Assembly (NCBI GenBank): GCA_009801085.1
Contig: VNWV01000005.1
Coordinates: 62,001 to 126,000, forward strand
DNA: 64,000 bases
Reading direction: 5' to 3'
Source of the DNA: Lasiodiplodia sp. COLG20
Taxonomy: Eukaryota; Ascomycota; Dothideomycetes; Botryosphaeriales; Botryosphaeriaceae
Part shown: positions 1-10,542 of the stretch, in pieces
How the letters are laid out: every line of letters begins with the position of its first letter
Numbering within the stretch: the first letter of the stretch is position 1
The notes under the pieces: model-generated
What the model was told of the DNA's origin: nothing
Database searches by the model: none
Seen by the model: only the letters and a program-made list of their open reading frames with translations
Made by a program: the position numbers and the translations under genes

Positions 1-513
1 TCGCTGCTGCTGCTGCTGCTGCTGCTCCCCCGTAGACCGTCGCCGTCGTGGGCGTGGCCGTGGCCCTCGGCCGCTCGCTCGCTCGCTAAGGCGGCAGCCC
101 ATGTTGATTTCGGCCAGGTCGGGGCTGCCCGTGCTTGGCTGGCTGGCCTTCTCACTCTCCCATCAAGTCACGACCACAAGCACGCCCCCAATCAAGGCAG
201 CTATCTTCCTCCGCGCTGAGACTTAGTAAGTCGGACCTCCATCGCTCCCGCTGCCTCTGCACCGCTCGCCTGCGCGCTCAAGCCCAGACAACGCGCCGCC
301 CTGCCGCCCCCGCCCGCCCTGCCGGACGCGAATGCGCTCACCGCATCCCGATCGGCTTATTTGACGCGCGCGAGCGGCTCGTGGAGCCTGCGCGGTTTGT
401 CATTTCGCTCCCAAGCCCCCCGGACCTCCCTCGCGTCGACGTTGATGGTGGTGATGGCCGTGAGCTGATGCCGAGTTGCCCTGTCTAGGAAGACTGATGG
501 ACGCGTCCGCGCA
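1..513 (+). other. Upstream region and leader of SWI1
   Basis: No gene is visible here. The stretch opens with a GCT/CTG trinucleotide run (about positions 3-26) and continues with C/T-rich sequence typical of fungal promoters and 5' leaders, ending directly at the SWI1 start codon. An open frame that ends at 488 begins with TTG rather than ATG and does not look like protein. Confidence 0.5.
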
Positions 514-3500
514 ATGAACTTCGACGCCCTCCAAGCAAATAATGGCTACCTCGACTCCCAGAACTCGCTCATCGACCCGTCCATGTTCAACACCAACAAC
601 ATCGACCTGAACGCCTTCCAGAACCCCCAGCTCCAGCAGCAGCGCCTGCAGAACGGCAACGTGCGCAATGCCTCGCCCGCTGCCTTTCAGAACCCGGCCT
701 ACAACGTCAACCCCATCGTCCCCTCCAAGCGCCCGCGCCCGTCCGAGGACGCGTCCAGCGCCTCGCCGCGCCCTACTCCCGGCAACATGAACCTGTCGCG
801 ATCGCAGACGCCCCAGCAGATGTCCTTCGCGCCCGGCGCCTTCCAGGGCAACCAGCAGGGCCTTCAAGCCCCCAATCCCTATCAGCACCTCCAACACCAG
901 GGCTCTTCCAACGCGACGCCCTCGCCCACAATGCAGAGCCAGCAGTTCCGCCCGCCGCAACAGGCTCATCGCATGAACACCATGTCCCCGAACCCGTTTC
1001 CCCAGGGTCAGAACATGGGCATGTCGCCCGCGCCCGATCAAAACAGTCGTGTCAACACACCACAAAACCCTGCCATGGCGCAGATGGCCGCGATGAACAT
1101 GAACAGCATGAATAGTATGAACAACATGAACATGATGCAGGGTTCGCCAACCGGCCAAGGCTTCAACCAGAACTTTGGCATGAACCCGGGCATGTCGGCT
1201 GCTGGCTTCAACGGCACTATGCCCGTGCAGGGCGTCGCGCTATCCCAGAATCTCCAGCAGCGCCAAGCAGACGCCCAGCGCATATACCAAATGCGCCTCC
1301 AACAGCAGCAGCAACAAATCGCGGCCAACAACATGGCGCAAAGACAACAACAACAGGCGGGCGGCATGAACATGCTCGGATCTTCGGGCCAACAGATGAA
1401 CTCTGCAATGGCTATGTCTGGCGGCATGCGCCCGACCCAGGGAGGCATGCCCATGGGCAACCCGCCAAAGCAACAGGAGGCGGCGTTCCTCAATAACGTT
1501 CAAGCCTTGATGCAGGCGCAAGGGATGCCATTCAATCCTCAACCCATGGTCTGCATGCGTCCTGTGAACTTAATGCAGCTCTACGCCACCGTCATGAAGC
1601 ACCGAGGATCCAGGAATGTCTCGAACAGCAATGGATGGTCACAAATAGCGCACATGATGGGGTTTCCGCCACAGCAGTTTCCGACCGCTGGGCAAGAAAT
1701 TCGAATTGTTTACGAGGGAAATCTAGGAGCATATGAGCAAGCATGGCTGGCGAAGCAGCGGACCAAGCAGGGCCAGCAAGGTCAAATGCCGGGAATGGGC
1801 GGAGCTCCGCAGGCTTCGCCGGTCAAGTCAATGCCCGGCGCACAGGACCTTGGGGCCCAGCAGCAACAATATCTTCAGAGGCTCCGCAGCACCCAGATGC
1901 AGGCTCAACAACAGCAGCAACAGCCCATGGACCAGGCAACACCGATGCGGAATAACTCTATGCCTCAGGCCAATGGATGGGCGACTCCACAGCCAGATCC
2001 CAATGCAGCAGCTCAGCAAGAACAACACAGAAAAAGCATGAGCCGGCAGTTGGAGTCTACACCACAACCGCAGCAGACAGGTTCAATAATAACGCCTTCG
2101 CCTGGTCCAGGCGAAAAGCCACTTGAGTCCATGCCTAAACGAGGATCAACCGAGGCGCCGGCTGTGAATGGGACCGCGGCACCAACCGAAACAAAGATCG
2201 TCTTGAGTTCGGATTACAAGCCAAAGGTTCGCCCGCTTTTGGATAGCCACGGTGGATTCCCGGTCGAGGGACTAGGGAACCTGGGCGAGAAGGTTGTGAA
2301 ATTGAAGCCCGACGTCCCTGGCGTGGAAGAGATGGGCATCATTGACATGCGTGCAATCAGCTTGTCTCTCCAGTCCGGGATCAGTCGGGAGGTTCGTTTC
2401 GCTTTGGATGTCCTTGTTCGGTTGTCCCACGACCACCGGCTACATCTGGAGCTGGAAAAGTGCGAGGATTTGATAGACGCAATAGTAGATTGCGCCGAAG
2501 ACCAGGTCGATGCGCTTGCAGAAGACTCAGCCGAGGTATCTGACATCGTCGATCTCACATCATACGAAGACGCGATGCGAAATTCCCGTATGGAATTAGA
2601 GTCGCTGCAAGAATCCCCTGAGTATGGAACTCAAGCCTACGAGCTTGATCGTTCTGCAGATCGTCTCATCGCTATCACCACGATCCTCCGGAACCTCTCG
2701 TTTTTCGAGTCCAACCATGCCCTCCTCTCCAGCTCGATCGTTATCAAATTCCTCTCGAACACGATCCGTCTGCTTGGCACTCGAATCATGCTCCTTCGAA
2801 ACAACATCAACACCGTGGATTTCATGAAAGACATAATAACCTTCCTCTCCAACACCTCAGACAAAATAGAGCTGCCATCTCGAGATGACGCATACAATAT
2901 CCTCTGTTTCCTTCTCGCATTTGCACCCTCACCTGCTCCCAACAACGGAACCACCATCCGCTTCACGCCGTATAACCCCGCAATCCATCGATATCTTCCA
3001 CCGGCAGTCGATTGTTTGGCAAAACTTCTGGCACGAGACGACCCGAACCGTGCTTTTTACCGGCAAATATTCCAGGCTGATGCCGCTTCAACACCACCTT
3101 ATGATCTGCTGACCCGTTCATTTGGTCTTGCAATATCAGTGGTCCCCGAACGTGGGCGTGGAGCTGAGCCGCGGATTGCTGAAGCCCGCAAGCCGTACCT
3201 CACTCAAGGCATGCTTGCGGCCGACATACTGGCTGGTCTATGCCCTGGCTCAGATTCTGGTGTTGCACGCTCGTGGCTGGTGGCTGAAGACGGATGGGCG
3301 AAAACATTGGTGTGGCTGTCGGGAATCCTGGCAATGGAGCGTCAAGCCCAACCACCTCCACCGGCCAGGGGGATGCAAAGACCTCCGCTCGACCAGCTGG
3401 ATGTCGGCTTCGGGCTCATCACTCATCGAGCTCTGGCAATGCTGCGAAAGTTGGGCGAAAAGGCGCAGAGCGAGGAGGAAGCCCGTGAGAAACGCCTCTC

Positions 3501-3609
3501 TGTCGACTCGTTGCCGAAGGATGAGGTCCTACTTGGCGCTCTTTGCATGCAAAATATGGACGGAATCGCGCTCAAAAAGCTCTGCTCCTTTGCGGAGTTG
3601 AAGGGATGA
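514..3609 (+). CDS. SWI1: SWI/SNF chromatin-remodelling subunit SWI1 (ARID domain)
   Basis: Single-exon gene of 1031 aa. The first ~320 residues are low complexity, rich in Gln, Asn, Met and Pro, with several poly-Gln runs. An ARID/BRIGHT DNA-binding domain follows at about residues 321-415, recognisable by the FLNNVQALMQAQG start, the VNLMQLYATVMKHRG helix and the NGWSQIAHMMGF segment. A second Gln-rich linker reaches about residue 545, and the C-terminal ~450 residues are a helical, conserved-looking region. This is the usual layout of fungal SWI1, the ARID subunit of the nuclear SWI/SNF complex that remodels promoter nucleosomes. The start was taken at the first ATG of the frame, where the low-complexity N terminus begins. 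A polyadenylation-type AATAAA lies 42 nt after the stop. Identification as SWI1 is by domain layout; confidence is high for the ARID protein. Confidence 0.9.
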   Translation: MNFDALQANNGYLDSQNSLIDPSMFNTNNIDLNAFQNPQLQQQRLQNGNVRNASPAAFQNPAYNVNPIVPSKRPRPSEDASSASPRPTPGNMNLSRSQTPQQMSFAPGAFQGNQQGLQAPNPYQHLQHQGSSNATPSPTMQSQQFRPPQQAHRMNTMSPNPFPQGQNMGMSPAPDQNSRVNTPQNPAMAQMAAMNMNSMNSMNNMNMMQGSPTGQGFNQNFGMNPGMSAAGFNGTMPVQGVALSQNLQQRQADAQRIYQMRLQQQQQQIAANNMAQRQQQQAGGMNMLGSSGQQMNSAMAMSGGMRPTQGGMPMGNPPKQQEAAFLNNVQALMQAQGMPFNPQPMVCMRPVNLMQLYATVMKHRGSRNVSNSNGWSQIAHMMGFPPQQFPTAGQEIRIVYEGNLGAYEQAWLAKQRTKQGQQGQMPGMGGAPQASPVKSMPGAQDLGAQQQQYLQRLRSTQMQAQQQQQQPMDQATPMRNNSMPQANGWATPQPDPNAAAQQEQHRKSMSRQLESTPQPQQTGSIITPSPGPGEKPLESMPKRGSTEAPAVNGTAAPTETKIVLSSDYKPKVRPLLDSHGGFPVEGLGNLGEKVVKLKPDVPGVEEMGIIDMRAISLSLQSGISREVRFALDVLVRLSHDHRLHLELEKCEDLIDAIVDCAEDQVDALAEDSAEVSDIVDLTSYEDAMRNSRMELESLQESPEYGTQAYELDRSADRLIAITTILRNLSFFESNHALLSSSIVIKFLSNTIRLLGTRIMLLRNNINTVDFMKDIITFLSNTSDKIELPSRDDAYNILCFLLAFAPSPAPNNGTTIRFTPYNPAIHRYLPPAVDCLAKLLARDDPNRAFYRQIFQADAASTPPYDLLTRSFGLAISVVPERGRGAEPRIAEARKPYLTQGMLAADILAGLCPGSDSGVARSWLVAEDGWAKTLVWLSGILAMERQAQPPPPARGMQRPPLDQLDVGFGLITHRALAMLRKLGEKAQSEEEAREKRLSVDSLPKDEVLLGALCMQNMDGIALKKLCSFAELKG

Positions 3610-4818
3610 GCCGCGGCGGATTTGCAGGCAGCTGGTACAACGTGGAAATGAATAAACGGAACTGGGAAAGGAGAGTGGTGTCAGTGGATTCTTTGGCGGC
3701 CGATCGGGATTTTTAATTGATGGATTGTTAAACAGGATTCTTTTCCGTGGGCGGGGGAAAATCAACCACAGGCTGGCTATGATGTTGCTTACTATTCGCG
3801 AAGGAAGAGCAAGGCACGAGAGACCGAGAGATAGGGAGGGCAGAACATTCAATCTTCTCTCTCACCTTTCTTCTCACCGCACTCATCTCTGTGAGTCTTT
3901 TGTCTTTCTGCTTGCCCTATTGGTCTTAGGTATTCTTCATTTTATGTGTCTTCATCGAACTCTTTTTCTGTTGTTGTCTCTTCCTTCGCACAAACACCAT
4001 CTGTTATGTAAAAAGAGAAAAGACGATTTGATGAGCCCTCAAGCTTTTTTGACGAATGTACGGGGAATCACGCATGCAATCAGGCAGAACGCTGGTCTTC
4101 ACGTTTGGTTGGTACATTACTTTCTCCCTTTACGTTTTGCTTGGTCTGGCCAACGTTGCTCTTGTTGTGGATGGCTTGGACTGATGTGATGTCAGCTTGT
4201 ACTGGATGACATGTGGGGAGTCGACGTTGGGCGTATGAGTTCGATTCTTACTGATTTTGTCAGCTTGTGAGCACTGAGCGAGAACAGGAACACCTTCACG
4301 CTTGTTATTGTTAGCGGTATCAATATTGATGTTTAGGGAGGCAGATTCTTGGTGTGTATAGAACAGACAGTGGTCAATGCAGTAGCTTCACCACTTTGAT
4401 GAAGTCGATTTGGTTTTTCAACGTCTGCCTCTAAGGTGACTGATAGCTCACAGGCCGATCTACTCTGGCAGCCGTTGAAAGTCTATCTAATGGATAGCTC
4501 GCAACGTAAGCACCTAATTAGCCCGACCCTTCTCAAAAGTATTCACGGCCCTTTCTTTCCGTAATATCCGAAAGGGCACATAGTATGTTATGAAGTAGCC
4601 CGGTGTGAATGCTCCTCCCTTTCTCTGAGCATGAGCCCGAAACAGTATTTTTAATAGTGTTTTGGAGGGCCATGCTGTTGGGCCGCGGTGGGACGAACAT
4701 GAAAGGCATCAACAGCATGCTCAAGCTGCTTGTCAGCCATTGTGTCGCCGCTTGCGCTGCCCCCGATGGCATGGGCTCATTGACTTGGATCCTCGAATTC
4801 ACAGATGTCAAGCAAAAC
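3610..4818. other. Intergenic region between convergent SWI1 and RING genes
   Basis: Both neighbours end here, so most of this stretch is presumably 3' UTR and spacer. The longest open frames (3725-4189 and 4609-4923) lack recognisable domains. I see no gene in it. Confidence 0.5.
3651..3656 (+). terminator. Polyadenylation-type signal of SWI1
   Basis: A canonical AATAAA hexamer lies 42 nt downstream of the SWI1 stop codon. The position suits a 3' processing signal, although fungal genes do not strictly need this motif. Confidence 0.4.
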
Positions 4819-5850
4819 TCAATCAGGATCATATCGACGGGAGAGCCTATCTGCCTGGGATGCACCGCCACGACGCTGATACGGCGACGACCGGTAGGGT
4901 CGCGTTCGGGATTGCTGCCGTGACGGCCCTGCACGATCGCTTTCCGACGACGTTTTGACTCTCGCCGGCCCGTTCCGTCGGTTTTCCGCATCTTCTACGC
5001 TTGTAGGCAAGGGTTCACGGTACTGGACATGCCTATCCCAGTCCTCAAGTCTCGTGTATGGACTCCGCAACCAAGCGCCTAGCTCATGCAGAAAAAGCCG
5101 CGCATGGTTCCTTCCAATGAATTCCTGCAGCATGTCCTCGGCCTGGCCAGTTGGACCCTTGATATCCATCTTCTTCAGGATCGCCAGTATATACTCGAGG
5201 AGAAACTCGGCATTCCCGACGCGACGGCTTGCGGCTTCCGAGTCGTCGGCAGCTTCAGGGTAGAGGAAACTGAAGACGCGAAGCTCTCTGCGTATGAAAG
5301 CGCGAGCACGGGACTGCAGGTCGGGCGAGGAGGCAACCATTTGGGGTGTAAAGTTGGCGTAGCGGGAGATGCGATTGGTGCCTACGTGCATGGAGAAGAG
5401 CTCGTTGCGGTAGACGTAGCGACGGCGGACCAGGGCTATGTCCGGGCTTGGAGACGGACTGCGGCGAGCAGGACGTCCTTGTCTATAACGGCGCTGGACA
5501 AAGGGTCGAGAATGGCCACGGGTTGCCGCCGAAGCGGAGGAGCTCGATGCGGCGAGCTTGGTGGTTTGGACATTGTATGTCTTGAAGTCTTCAGGCGAGC
5601 GCCAGTCGTACTGGATTTGCGAGACGTCGGCCTTGCACAGTGGACAAGTGGAGCATTGCTGGAGCCAGCTGGCGAGGCACAGGAAGTCGAAGCTGTAGTG
5701 GTTGCAAGGAACAGTTATGGCGCGCTCGGAGATGGGGTCGAGGCAAATGACACAGCTCTCGGGCGCAACATCCTTCGCTTTGCCCTTCTGTTGGAGTGTG
5801 CCATCCGGTTCCGAGCTGGTGGAGTGCGGAGGGGCCGAGAGTGTGTCCAT
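4819..5850 (-). CDS. RING-finger protein, probable E3 ubiquitin ligase (TOPORS-like layout)
   Basis: 343 aa from the ATG at 5850. A RING domain lies at about residues 33-72: CVIC, then CNH, then FDFLCLASWLQQ and CPLCK. The position usually held by the fifth cysteine ligand appears to be an Asp (HYSFDFLC), a variant I associate with some RING proteins. A basic, Ser-rich linker follows, then a conserved-looking region (RRRYVYRNELFSMHVG to the YTRLEDWDRHVQY segment) resembling the layout of TOPORS-type fungal E3 proteins, and finally an Arg/Ser-rich tail. The likely role is ubiquitin transfer, with unknown substrate. The frame is open for 94 more codons upstream (to 6132), but that extension looks non-coding and would overlap the promoter of the divergent neighbour, so the internal Met was chosen. 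RING assignment is sure; the TOPORS link is inference. Confidence 0.75.
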   Translation of the reverse strand: MDTLSAPPHSTSSEPDGTLQQKGKAKDVAPESCVICLDPISERAITVPCNHYSFDFLCLASWLQQCSTCPLCKADVSQIQYDWRSPEDFKTYNVQTTKLAASSSSASAATRGHSRPFVQRRYRQGRPARRSPSPSPDIALVRRRYVYRNELFSMHVGTNRISRYANFTPQMVASSPDLQSRARAFIRRELRVFSFLYPEAADDSEAASRRVGNAEFLLEYILAILKKMDIKGPTGQAEDMLQEFIGRNHARLFLHELGAWLRSPYTRLEDWDRHVQYREPLPTSVEDAENRRNGPARVKTSSESDRAGPSRQQSRTRPYRSSPYQRRGGASQADRLSRRYDPD

Positions 5851-6082
5851 GCAAGAGATGGGTGGTGTTTGAGCGGAGGAGACGGAGGCGAGTGCGGAAG
5901 TGACGATGACGCGCCGCATCCAGCCCGGCGCGTTGCGATTTTGACCGCGCAGCCTGTCCTGCACCTCAACGACTACAACCCCGCCATGCCACGCTGACCT
6001 CCTCTTCTCCGCCCACTTTCGCTTCTGGATGCTTCGCCTGCTCCGCACATCGTCGCCCGGACTAGTTCGCCGACTCAGCATC
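5851..6082. promoter_or_regulatory. Bidirectional promoter, RING gene / HAD-SAK gene
   Basis: The two start codons (5850 on minus, 6083 on plus) are only 232 bp apart and divergent, so both promoters must lie here or overlap the genes. No TATA box is evident. Confidence 0.45.
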
Positions 6083-7905
6083 ATGCCGCAACCCATGATC
6101 AATGGCTCCGCAAATGGTGCCGCAACCAGCACTCACACCGTCACCATGCTGAAGAGGTGGTCATGCCAAGACAAGGACCTCCCAAGTACGATACCCTGGA
6201 GACGCTCCCTCGAAGAGATCCGACGCTAACAGACGTGCAGGCGTCCAGCAGATCAAGAGCATCCACGTCTACGACTTCGACAATACGCGTACGTCCTTCC
6301 TGCATGCTGCGACCTCCCTCCGCCGCCTTCTGACATCTCCTAGTCTTTGCGAGCCCCCTTCCGAACAAGCAGGTCTGGAACGGCCCCACCATCGGCCAGC
6401 TACAGTCGCCCGATGTCTTCGTGAATGGAGGGTGGTGGCACGACGCCAGCATTCTGGCCGCCACGGGTGAGGGCGTGGAGAAGGAGGAACCGAGGGCTTG
6501 GGACGGCTGGTGGAACGAACAGATTGCCACCCTGGTCGAGCTATCCATGGAGCAGAAGGACGCTCTAACCGTGCTGCTCACTGGTCGTTCAGAGGCACCC
6601 TTTGCCGAGCTGATCAAGCGCATTCTGAAGGCCAAGAAGCTCGATTTCGACATGATCTGCCTCAAGCCTGCCGTCGGTCCGCAGAACCAGAAGTTCTCGA
6701 ACACCATGACGTTCAAGCAGGAGCTCCTTGGAGACTTGGTCTACACGTACAAGGATGCCGACGAGATTCGCGTCTATGAGGACCGGCCCAAGCACACCAA
6801 GGCTTTCCGCGACTTCTTTACCAACTTCAACAAGGCTTTGCTCTCTCCAGATCCTCCTGTTGCACGTAAGACCATCACGGCAGAGGTCATCCAAGTTGCT
6901 GAAAACGCAACATCTCTCAATCCCGTCACCGAAGTCGCCGAGGTTCAGCGCTTAATCAATGCGCACAACGCCCTGGTGAAGTCTCGTCAGACACCGGCTG
7001 GAGTCAAGCCATATCAGATCAAGCGGACGGTCTTCTTCACTGGGTACCTGCTTGAACCTCCCGTCACCGAGCAGCTCACTGCCGCTCTTCTTGACAGCTT
7101 GCCCAACAGGCCCGATAGTGATATCAGGATCCTTGCCAACAGTATATTGATAACTCCTCGTCCGGCGCCGAAGAGTATCCTTGACAGGGTTGGTGGTATT
7201 GGCAAGGTCCAGCGCTGGCGTGTCAACGGCTTTGCGCTTTTCGAGAACCGGCTCTGGGCCGCCCGCGTAACCCCAGTGCCTGCCAACTCTCGCATCTACA
7301 CCGAGAATCCCACTCCCACCATCGTACTCGCCTTGGGTCGTGGCGCGAAGCCAGTAGACGCTGGCCGCATCCAGAACTGGCAACCTGTGTCTGAAGACAA
7401 AGCACTGGAGTTCGACAGCACCGTCGGTGAGAAGGTCTTATTGAGACTGGAGGACGAGCGCCGTGGTGAGAGCGAGTACGAGTCTTACTTCCCTGGAAAC
7501 CGCAAGCGCGCCAGGCCACGCGACGATGAAATGGAGCTCGACGTCAATGACAAGAATGCATTCCCGGCTCTGGGCGGTGGCGCCCGTCCGCAGCCGCCTT
7601 CTCAGCCCGCTGCATACAACAACAACTATAACCACACCAGCGGCCAATCTGCATACTCCATCTACAACCGCGACGAGAACAGGCGGGCCCCTGGAAATGG
7701 CCCACACCAGTTCCGTGGGAATTACCAAGGTAGGGGCCGAGGTGGTCCCCATGGTGGTCGTGGCGGACGGGGTGGTCGCGGTGGTTACAATGCTGGCAGA
7801 GGCGGCAGAGCGCGTCCTGGCCAAGGCCACTACAAGAGCCTTGATGACATGAACGACAAGGGACCGGGTGGAGTCGGTTATGAGGATGGAGGCTATCCCT
7901 ACTAA
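6083..7905 (+). CDS. HAD-domain Swiss-Army-Knife RNA-repair-like protein with RGG tail
   Basis: Three exons: 6083-6185, 6241-6288 and 6344-7905, giving 570 aa. Both introns are 55 nt (GTACGA...GCTAAC...CAG and GTACGT...TAG) and all phases close. Splicing assembles the HAD motif I, DFDNT (Asp46 and Asp48), whose last codons straddle the second intron. The N-terminal half then reads as the fungal HAD_SAK_1 domain (motif I, FVNGGWW, VLLTGRSE as motif II). A less conserved middle follows, and the C terminus (from about residue 500) is Gly/Arg-rich with many RGG repeats, as in RNA-binding proteins. The family is named for a predicted role in RNA repair or processing; the reaction is not established. 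An in-frame ATG at 6029 exists, but its context is poorer (T at -3) than that at 6083 (A at -3). Confidence is high for the family and moderate for the exact start. Confidence 0.82.
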
Positions 7906-8859
7906 TTGCTTTTATCTGGATGAGGGAGGCATGGCAATGGGTGGGTCTGGAAGGCGTGAGTTGTCGGAATAGCTCATCGTCACGCAACCTCAAAGCATAT
8001 CTGGCGTAGGGTGCTTGGTTCAGCTTCAAAAGGCTGGTGGTTTCTTAGGCATGGATTCCTCGGGGTTCTCGGAGTGGACGGTCAAATGCGCGGATACCAG
8101 CTTCTATGGCTTGTTTTCAAATTTCACCAGGGTCATTTTCCGGAAGTATCACGGGACATAAGGTAGAGGCAAGTGAAAAGAAATGAGATTGACTATCAGC
8201 AGACATAACAATAGCTGTCCATCTTCTTTGCTCCGGAAATAGTCAGTCTCGCAACGAGGTTACTTGACGCTGAGCGGTAGCATATCCCACCCAACTGCTT
8301 ACAACTGTGAACGTTAGGTTGCTAAGGGTACAAGCAACTTTTCACGCCATCCCCGAAAGCATTCCAATGAAGTGAATGAGCACTAAATGAAAAATGTTCA
8401 TTTCATAAAAAAAAAAAAAGTGTACGAGCCCTAGCCACAACGATACCTATAGTTATTTAGGGGCTATTGAGCACTACGAACAAAGACGTAGAAGATATCT
8501 CCGCCCCAAAAACGTGCTTATAATTCAACAAGTTATCCGTACTATCTTCGGTCTCAAGAACATGTTGCACTGTGCTTAAATTTAACAAGTGTAGACCATG
8601 CACGCGCACTTTACTCGTGCAACATCAGTTACAATTTTTCTATAATTGTATTACTTTTTATGCAGCCCTCTGCACGATCGAGAAACAAGTTAGCAATCCC
8701 GTGGGGGCGAAATGCAGCAATGACACGTATCACCGCGTCTAGGATCAGAGTCACACAAAACCCTCTTCAGCATCCGCCTTTGCTCCAATACCACCTGCGA
8801 ACTCCGGCAATCAAGCACATTTTACACCAGTGCTCCAGTCCTTTCACATATTCCTGAAA
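7906..8859. other. Intergenic region with poly-A tract
   Basis: No gene is supported. The sequence becomes AT-rich from about 8,200 and contains a 13-nt A run near 8407-8419. It separates the HAD-SAK gene from the CorA-like locus, which lies on the same strand. Confidence 0.45.
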
Positions 8860-10542
8860 ATGCCTGCCCAATACAAAGCACCCATTTCTCGCGATACTAT
8901 CGTCGAGGTAGTAGAAAAAAGTGAGCCAACACATGTTTATCGTATAGCGAACTTCACTAAAAATGAAGACGACAATGGTCTCAATAAACGCAAAAGCAAG
9001 CTTGGTGATGAACTCGAGGTTTGTCTGTCACTCCAATCGTTCAACGCGAGTGGAGCCGCGCGATAACCGAAGCCATAGCATCGGGACGATGATCACCTTC
9101 GCTTGATGTAAGGTTCTCCAAGAAAGGGCAGGAGAATATGTCGCTGATTGACAAATAAGATTTGCGGATCCGCAAATCCCACACAAAGACCTCAAGTCAC
9201 TGGAGAACCTTCTTCCATGGGGCTTTCGCAAGATGATCGGTAGAACTGCCGGTGGAGGCACTGGATGCTGCACTTCCCTTGCAAATGGCCGTGTGGAACA
9301 TGGTATATCATCCCCCCAAACACTTAACCGTCAGACTCTTCTGACTTGTAGAGCCTCTTGGTTCTTCTTCCTATGGCAGGTACTGGAGGGTGTGGAGTCG
9401 ACCTCGCGGGGCCCCAGGCCGCGCACACGCTGGTCGTATATCGACGTCCTCATATCGTGGAACTCCGAAACGAACGTTACTATGGTTCTGTACCTAGGTG
9501 ATCTGGGGAAAATAACCTCCGCACTTCGAAGCAAGCTGGAAGCCGCAGTCCGTAGCGGTGAAGTGTGGCGCGATCCATACGCTTGGCACCGGCTCATCAT
9601 TGACGAGGTGGACGAGATCTACAATGAACGCGTCTGGGCCCTGCAGGATTTCATCGGACGCGTTGAAGCGGTGGGTCATGAACAGTGTTCAACCCTCACC
9701 TTACGCTGCTGTAGATCACTGATCAACCGTCAGGATCGATCCCCCGACTTTTATGATTTTGACCTAATGCATGACATTGGAAGGTTGCTGATCCAGTCAA
9801 ATGAAGTATTGGAGAGTGCCATCAATACGACCAGATGTATAAGGAAATCTCATGAATTATTGGAGGCAGAGTTGTCAAGGTCTTCAGAAGTAGAAGTCGA
9901 TGCCGCTTCAACAACATCATCGGAAGCACGTCTCAAAAATGGCCACTGGATCGGGAACGAGAATGATAGGATGCTGTTCTACCGTACACACCAAGAGCTT
10001 GGCCAGCTCGGAGACTGTTTCCTGTCAACCCTACTGTTCTCTAGAACAGTGCGAGACCGCCTCCAGAACGAGATCAATCTTGTTAGTCTGTATAGGCTCA
10101 ACAACACGAAATCAGCAGCTGACTGGAATCCAGGCTTTCAACCTCGTTGCACAACGAGATGGTCAGTTAGCCCGGATAGATAACATGACCATGAAGACCA
10201 TTGCTGCAGTGACACTTGCTTTCCTTCCAGGGACGTTTGTCGCAGTAAGTGTCACAACAAATGCATCTCTGAGAAATGCTGACAAAATTCATCTAGTCTC
10301 TTTTTGGCATGAACTTCTTTGACTTCTCTCCCGAGGGTGGCCAGCAAGCATGGATAGTCTCAGAGAAACTATGGATTTATTGGGCCGTCACTCTCCCTCT
10401 GACTGCTCTTACACTGGGATGCTGGTGGGCGTGGGACTTTGGGCAAAGAAAATGCAGAATTCAAAGAGTCTCGCAAGCAGCACGCCTTCGAAGAGCAACC
10501 ACGCAGGGCGAAAAGCAAGATCTTGAACGACACACGGTGTGA
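8860..10542 (+). CDS. CorA-like Mg2+ transporter-type membrane protein, probably disrupted
   Basis: The C-terminal half is clear. After introns 10082-10133 (GTTAGT...CAG) and 10245-10296 (GTAAGT...TAG), the frame reads INLAFNLVAQ, MKTIAAVTLAFLPGTFVA, then the CorA signature GMN at the end of transmembrane helix 1, and a second helix LWIYWAVTLPLTALTLG. The middle (9233-10081) is a soluble helical region. Upstream, a first exon (8860-9018) joins across a 94-nt intron to a conserved-looking stretch, but that stretch has an in-frame TGA at 9149-9151, in the place of what looks like a sense codon, before continuing open through KSLENLLPWGFRKMIG. A splice from 9018 to 9233 would avoid the TGA but discard that stretch. 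Related fungal proteins often carry a CorA-like pore with uncertain transport activity. Either a pseudogene or a gene whose 5' model I cannot settle. Confidence 0.55.

Noticed and set aside
400..1158. 252-codon frame antisense to SWI1
   Set aside because: His/Val/Leu/Arg-rich complement of the poly-Gln/Met region; no family resemblance.
6029..6082. Earlier ATG for the HAD-SAK protein
   Set aside because: Context TGG before ATG is weaker than the downstream start, and the added residues look like leader sequence. It cannot be excluded.
5851..6132. N-terminal extension of the RING protein
   Set aside because: The 94 extra codons look non-coding, and the extension would run through the whole divergent promoter into the first exon of the HAD-SAK gene.
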